Below the pieces are notes generated by a model, which did no database searches, was not told the origin of the DNA, and worked only from the letters and a program-made list of their open reading frames with translations. This document shows positions 55,901 to 60,000 of a stretch of DNA of 60,000 nt, piece after piece. The translations under genes and the position numbers were made by a program. Position 1 is the stretch's first letter, and each line of letters begins with the position of its first letter. Origin of the DNA: Owenia fusiformis (taxonomy: Eukaryota; Annelida; Polychaeta; Sabellida; Oweniidae); NCBI GenBank assembly GCA_903813345.2, contig CAIIXF020000005.1:18357375-18417374 (forward strand), read 5' to 3'.

Positions 55901-58049
55901 AATCCAATTACTCAAAGACATTTCTACCTACCTCCCTCTATATCTGAGCATTCTGTACTACTAGCACATTCCTGTTCACTAAGGAAAGCCTGACCCTTCT
56001 GTATGGCTAACTTCCGCCTTACTTTGATAATCTCCATACGTATCATCTTAGCCACCTTCGACTTGCGACCTGAAATATCAATAATATGTATATTTTCTAT
56101 CATCTAATGCGCTCTAATACATTCAATAATAAATTCTCTTTTACATCCTCCATCATGTAGACACTTCTATTAACATCTTTCTTCTAACAAATGTGTTTCT
56201 CTATTTTGTTAATTCCTGGAATTTCAGCAACCTTGCAATTGTAATCTTTGTAACTTTGTTCCAGGCTCAGGTGTAATTTTCTTTGTTATTGAAGTATTTT
56301 TCAATAGAAATGTATGTAGTGGTTCATCAATTTCTATATCTTTCTTTATATTTTATAAAAGATTGTTTGGCATCATAGCATCACTCCAAACCTTTTGACT
56401 ACATAACAATGACGAGCTTAATGTTAATTGTGTTTGTTCCAATTATATACAATTGTATGCTGTCCACCTCTGGAGGGGTGAACAATTGTTTACTGCATTA
56501 TACATACCAGGTTTCATGTGAGCCATGTCCAGTTTGTCCAATAGAACACGTAGTTGCTCCTCCAGAGGAAGTTTCTCCCTTGCATCTGAGTGGATGAATG
56601 TGTCAACTTAAACATATGATATTTATTATTACTACACACCCTGAAACTCCATTGACAAGTAACACTGCCCTCTCACTTTAACAGGTGATTTTTTTACTCT
56701 TGACTTTTGTAAATATTATATGTATGACAGATGATTTTAAGTCCATTGTAGTTCAAAGTTAAAAGATTTAAATGATCAGAATGAACAATCCACAGCATTC
56801 TAAATGGAAGTCGAGCTCTTGTTTTTTGCAAGGGTAACTACCATACTTCTTTACAATCAAATACCACAATGCACAAACTGTATCATAATAATTATGGTGA
56901 CAGTGACCTTAATAGCATAGATGAAATAGATGAAACCAGGTGATCCACTTAGATTGGAATAATCTGGTTAAAAATCAGTTTTCGTCCAACTAGGATATGC
57001 AAGATATTCTAATTAAACTAATTACACTTTGCAGCCAGGGGAGAACAAGTGTAGCAATACAATGTGTGTTTCTCTACATACCATCCTCCAAGATATAAGG
57101 ATCAGCCGTTGGTGGCTTTGGGGGTTCATCAGTCATCAGCCCTGTCTCTGCTACAATGCCAACCTTCTCAATCATCCTACGTGTTGCCCTGATAATAGCA
57201 CCTCCCTAGAAAAGGCCATCATTCATTTATAAATGAAGGAAAAAACAGTTCAATTATGCCCAGGTAAAATTGGAAAATTCTGAGGCTGTGAACCATGTTG
57301 GAAAGTACAATTTGAAAAACATTTTAAAAACAGTTTTTTTTCTTTATAGTATAGCTTTTGCAGTTTCTTTATTAAGTCAAATGTTCTTTATAGATTCTGT
57401 TTATTTTCAAAAACATGTTTACATCAAGTACAGTACTATATAACCCCTACTCAGTTTGGGAGTGTTATAGACATTACCTGGTCTCTCATACGCACACCAG
57501 CTCTATAGAACACTGTCTCTTTGGCATTATAAGCTAAACAGTTGCTAACTACCAGATCAAAGTCGGCCTCAAACTCATCAATGGTTTTATACAAATGGGA
57601 GTTCATCTTTTTACGCATTGTGGCAAAGTCCATGGGTTGTTTTATGAAACTATAGTAATCTGGCACCTGTAAAGGAAAGACAGTTTGAAACACTGATTGC
57701 ATTTAATTGAAGACTGTTGCTCTTTCTATCTGGTATGACTAGCTTGAATATTATTTTGTATGCTGAGTGAAACTAAAAATACCTGATTTCAAAGACCCAA
57801 TATTTAATTCCAAGGCATTTGATGCTTCAAATTCATTTTTAGTAGTTCTATTTATTTTCTTTTTTCTATGTTTAAGTTTGTTTAAATTTCTATTGCATGG
57901 TAGATGTCTGTGAGTTATACCTCATCCCTATCTACGGGTTCAGCAAATATTCCCATATGGTCCTTCTCTTGTATCTGGTCCAGGGCACTTCTAATATGCA
58001 TAATGAATGGACGCAGTCTCATCTCAGTCTCAAGCTCTGATAGTCTGAT
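49790..58049 (-). CDS. BRPF1: BRPF1-type bromodomain-PWWP protein, 3' part
   Basis: Eleven exons give the last 915 residues of a scaffold of MOZ/MORF-HBO1 histone acetyltransferase complexes. The order is as in BRPF1. The bromodomain spans the first three exons (58049-57082), with [31 protein letters not shown] and the acetyl-lysine Asn in [29 protein letters not shown] and a basic helix follow, then NRRTAVLF with two AT-hook-like motifs ([15 protein letters not shown]), a long Ser/Pro-rich disordered part, and a PWWP domain ([18 protein letters not shown] to [15 protein letters not shown]). The C-terminus [19 protein letters not shown] and acidic end SGDSEMDE fit the family. The PHD-zinc knuckle-PHD exons should lie beyond 60000. 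The middle is longer than in remembered human BRPF1, mainly through the 226-codon exon at 51800-52477. Five consecutive middle exons are phase 1-1. Confidence 0.93.
50337..50479 (-). CDS. BRPF1: BRPF1 exon: PWWP domain middle
   Basis: 143 bp, phase 0 to 2; acceptor TTGTTCTAG, donor CATG|GTAAGG. It encodes [20 protein letters not shown], then [11 protein letters not shown]. Confidence 0.95.
50867..50970 (-). CDS. BRPF1: BRPF1 exon: PWWP domain start
   Basis: 104 bp, phase 1 to 0; acceptor TTATTACAG, donor [30 protein letters not shown] is the first strand of the PWWP domain. The usual BRPF YPSYP is YPWYP here, closer to canonical PWWP. Confidence 0.95.
51036..51232. repeat. Mariner-type MITE in a BRPF1 intron
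   Basis: Left end CAGGGCGATTAAAAAAGTTG and right end CTTTTGGACCACCCTG are imperfect inverted repeats with TA on both sides (51034-51035, 51233-51234). The end type resembles 33088-33568. Confidence 0.65.
51800..52477 (-). CDS. BRPF1: BRPF1 exon (678 bp): Ser/Lys-rich insert before the PWWP domain
   Basis: Phase 1-1, 226 codons; acceptor TTGTCTTTTAG, donor AGAAG|GTAGTT. Composition is Ser/Lys/Asn/Pro-rich ([20 protein letters not shown]), ending [16 protein letters not shown]. No domain is recognised, and human BRPF1 as remembered has little sequence at this place. Confidence 0.83.
52478..54282 (-). other. BRPF1 intron (1.8 kb)
   Basis: It separates the two largest disordered-region exons. 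No element or exon was recognised. Confidence 0.6.
54283..55047 (-). CDS. BRPF1: BRPF1 exon (765 bp): RRTAVLF motif and disordered Pro/Ser region
   Basis: Phase 1-1; acceptor GATTTCCAG, donor GACGAG|GTACGT. It contains [14 protein letters not shown], an AT-hook-like RKPGRPAK, SRGPxSPGP-type repeats, [11 protein letters not shown] and [28 protein letters not shown] and SFLQYR have recognisable counterparts in human BRPF1. Confidence 0.9.
55328..55534 (-). CDS. BRPF1: BRPF1 exon (207 bp): Pro/Arg-rich with AT-hook
   Basis: Phase 1-1; acceptor TTCTGCAG, donor [31 protein letters not shown] precedes [20 protein letters not shown], which contains an AT-hook-like GRPKG core. Confidence 0.87.
55932..56069 (-). 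CDS. BRPF1: BRPF1 exon (138 bp): basic helix
   Basis: Phase 1-1; acceptor ATATTTCAG, donor [31 protein letters not shown] resembles the Lys/Arg-rich helix after the bromodomain in BRPF1; it ends with acidic CSDIEG. Confidence 0.9.
56508..56585 (-). CDS. BRPF1: BRPF1 exon (78 bp): LEEQL helix
   Basis: Phase 1-1; acceptor TCCACTCAG, donor CCTG|GTATGT. It encodes [20 protein letters not shown] and AHMKP, a conserved helix of the family. Confidence 0.92.
57082..57205 (-). CDS. BRPF1: BRPF1 exon: bromodomain end
   Basis: 124 bp, phase 0 to 1; acceptor TTTTCTAG, donor [28 protein letters not shown] matches the helix after the bromodomain in BRPF proteins. Confidence 0.93.
57478..57666 (-). CDS. 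BRPF1: BRPF1 exon: bromodomain core
   Basis: 189 bp, phase 0 at both ends; acceptor CCTTTACAG, donor GACCAG|GTAATG. It holds [40 protein letters not shown] and GVRMRDQ. Confidence 0.96.
57921..58049 (-). CDS. BRPF1: BRPF1 exon: bromodomain start
   Basis: 129 bp, phase 0 at both ends; acceptor GTTTTAG, donor GATGAG|GTATAA. It encodes [20 protein letters not shown] and ends FAEPVDRDE. Confidence 0.93.
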
Positions 58050-60000
58050 CTAAAACACACAAGTTACATTTTTTACATTTTTGCACTGAATATTATTATT
58101 TCGCTCTGAAATAAGTGCCTCCAATTTCTGGAGTTTCTTATACATGTATATACTGATTTTGTATAATCATCTACACAAATTGAATATGTAAACTGCTAAC
58201 AATTTTGAAAAAAATATAACTTTTAGAAAATTTAACTAATTAATTCAGGTAGTACTATAACAGATTCAAGTTGTATGTTTAAAGAGTATAACATACAAAA
58301 CATAGTGCAAATCGAAATACTTAAGATGTTAATAAAATTGTAAACAATAACATAAACTCATTGATAAAACATGTATATAAAGGAAATTAGAAATGGTCCA
58401 CTATCAATTAAGGCATTAGCAGCATTTCCATGATATTATACAAAAGGAACTTGCAAGGAAATAGTTGCGGTCAATCAAATGAATAGCCTCTTAACTAAGG
58501 TAGCTTTTTTTCTAGAAAGATAATTGATTACATCATACGTAATTCTAGCATGCCCTGTTGATAGATCAAGTGGCCATGTAGGATATCTTATCATATGATA
58601 AAATTCACCTTAATAAAAAAACTCTACATTAAAACATGCAATGGTGAACACTTCTACAAGGTGAGCACATGCAGTATCACTGTCTATAAACTATAAACTG
58701 AACACTTTTTACTTGAAAAAAAGGTTTTGTATTCAAAAAGCATAACTCGCATTAATTTACATTATGTCTCTTTCAATTAAAAATTTATAAAAAGTACATT
58801 TTCTCAAATAGAACATAAAGATTTCAATAATGTTATCGAGCAGATTTGCTAAACATTTGTATGTCCCGAATATTAGGCTCAGGGGAGAAAATGTTATCAG
58901 AAATCAACTCAATACCTACAAGCTTATCAGAGATAACCTTTACATGGAAGTTAACTACTGGCCACAGTAATGCCTTCTAATGACTCTAGAATAAGGAAGA
59001 ATATAAGTTAAGAGGAACTGGCTGTTTTAAATGATGCAAAATCAATGAAACTGTTGAATTTGGTAATATAGGTAGAATGAGATGTCCAGGGTTTTGCTCA
59101 TGTATTTTTTTCATAAAAAATTATTCTCTGACAATCACTTGGATTCAAGGGTGGTCTTCAAACTATGTGAGATGTAAGAGTAAAATTGACAAATTATATA
59201 TTTTTTTATTCTCATTTCATGTACAGTACAGTGCATATTTGCAGCTTTTTCGGACTTTTCGCAAAATTCTAAAATCCAATGACCATTTTAGCTATTCTTG
59301 AAAATCAAATCCATGTATTATGAAGAAATAACTTCTGTTCTAATTTAATTCAAAAAGCCTGAAGGGACAAATGATAATCCTATTTTGGTAACTGTACTTT
59401 ACATAATATCTGCTGAAGAATGACCTGATAAAAACATCACTTCACTTGTATGTCAAAACTATAAACAAGTTTTACGTCAAATAAGACCCTTTTATATGAT
59501 TTCAAATAATATTTATGAAATTATAATTCCAAAACAAAACAGAGTCATTCATAAATTTGACATGCTCAAGGCTTTTCATAACATTGTAAAGTTAAGTAGG
59601 AAATTATGTGACTATTATTTATTTGACCATGTTTACTCCAATGAGGTAAAAGGTGGCATGCCATGGGGCTTCAGTAACTATATTAGGGTATGATATATTA
59701 TCGTACATTCGAGGACAAATCATGACCCCCAATGCAATCACAGTCGAATTATTTCTCAACTTCATTAAAAGCATTTACTAGCAATCGCATAGATACTTTG
59801 TTCGCCTGTTGACTGTGGGCGCTTATACTTCAGCCGATTTGAAACTCTCCAATGTCTCAACTTTCTGAATGTCTGGAACTATGGGATCACTGCCAGTGAA
59901 TCAGTAAAGGCTTCTTGATGTAGAAAAAATTTGGTCTTGATTGAAGTTAATAATCATTTGTCTATGAGTGTGACCAAATATTTGATCAGAAAGAGATCAT
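58050..60000 (-). other. BRPF1 intron reaching the window edge
   Basis: No further BRPF1 exon is seen. The upstream exon should end in phase 0 and would encode the coiled region before the bromodomain. The sequence is AT-rich without recognisable elements. Confidence 0.55.

Overview
The window is AT-rich, intron-rich nuclear DNA from an animal. The genes are split by GT-AG introns, the proteins belong to animal families (a TspanC8 tetraspanin, an SLC7 light-chain transporter, BRPF1), and the non-coding DNA is crowded with short inverted-repeat transposons. A marine invertebrate is the likeliest source: frequent TACATGTA-like motifs and the repeat families suggest a lophotrochozoan or an invertebrate deuterostome. 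The species cannot be named from the sequence.

Layout. At 1-1700 lie transposon relics, including a near-perfect 890-bp foldback element. At 1710-3594 (+) are the last two coding exons of a Tspan33-like tetraspanin whose 5' part lies off the left edge. At 7640-11485 (+) is a second, complete Tspan33-like tetraspanin of about 615 residues. It has the eight-cysteine large loop of the TspanC8 group, which escorts ADAM10 in other animals, and in front of it a cytoplasmic extension of about 350 residues, mostly disordered, that tetraspanins normally lack. At 15411-40323 (-) is an SLC7A8/LAT2-like amino acid transporter (10 coding exons, 505 residues) with two alternative 3'-terminal exons. At 49790-58049 (-) is the 3' part of BRPF1: bromodomain, long disordered middle, PWWP domain. 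Its PHD-finger exons must lie beyond the right edge.

The genes are functionally unrelated neighbours: a membrane scaffold pair, a nutrient transporter and a chromatin reader. The tetraspanins are tandem paralogues with matching exon structure (117-bp and 69-bp last exons, phase 0).

The introns and intergenic DNA carry at least fifteen inverted-repeat elements. Several have clear target-site duplications: TA (mariner type), TTAA (piggyBac type, nested in another element), 5 bp (two families, one with four copies) and 6 bp. There is also a 1.8-kb element with eight copies of a ~162-bp unit.

The most notable observations are the prion-like N-terminus fused to a tetraspanin, a 21-bp minisatellite that multiplies the 5' splice site inside transmembrane segment 4, the duplicated 65-bp last exon of the transporter, and five consecutive phase 1-1 exons in BRPF1. 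Coordinates were read by eye, with reading phase checked across every junction. No database search was possible, and family comparisons rest on remembered sequences.
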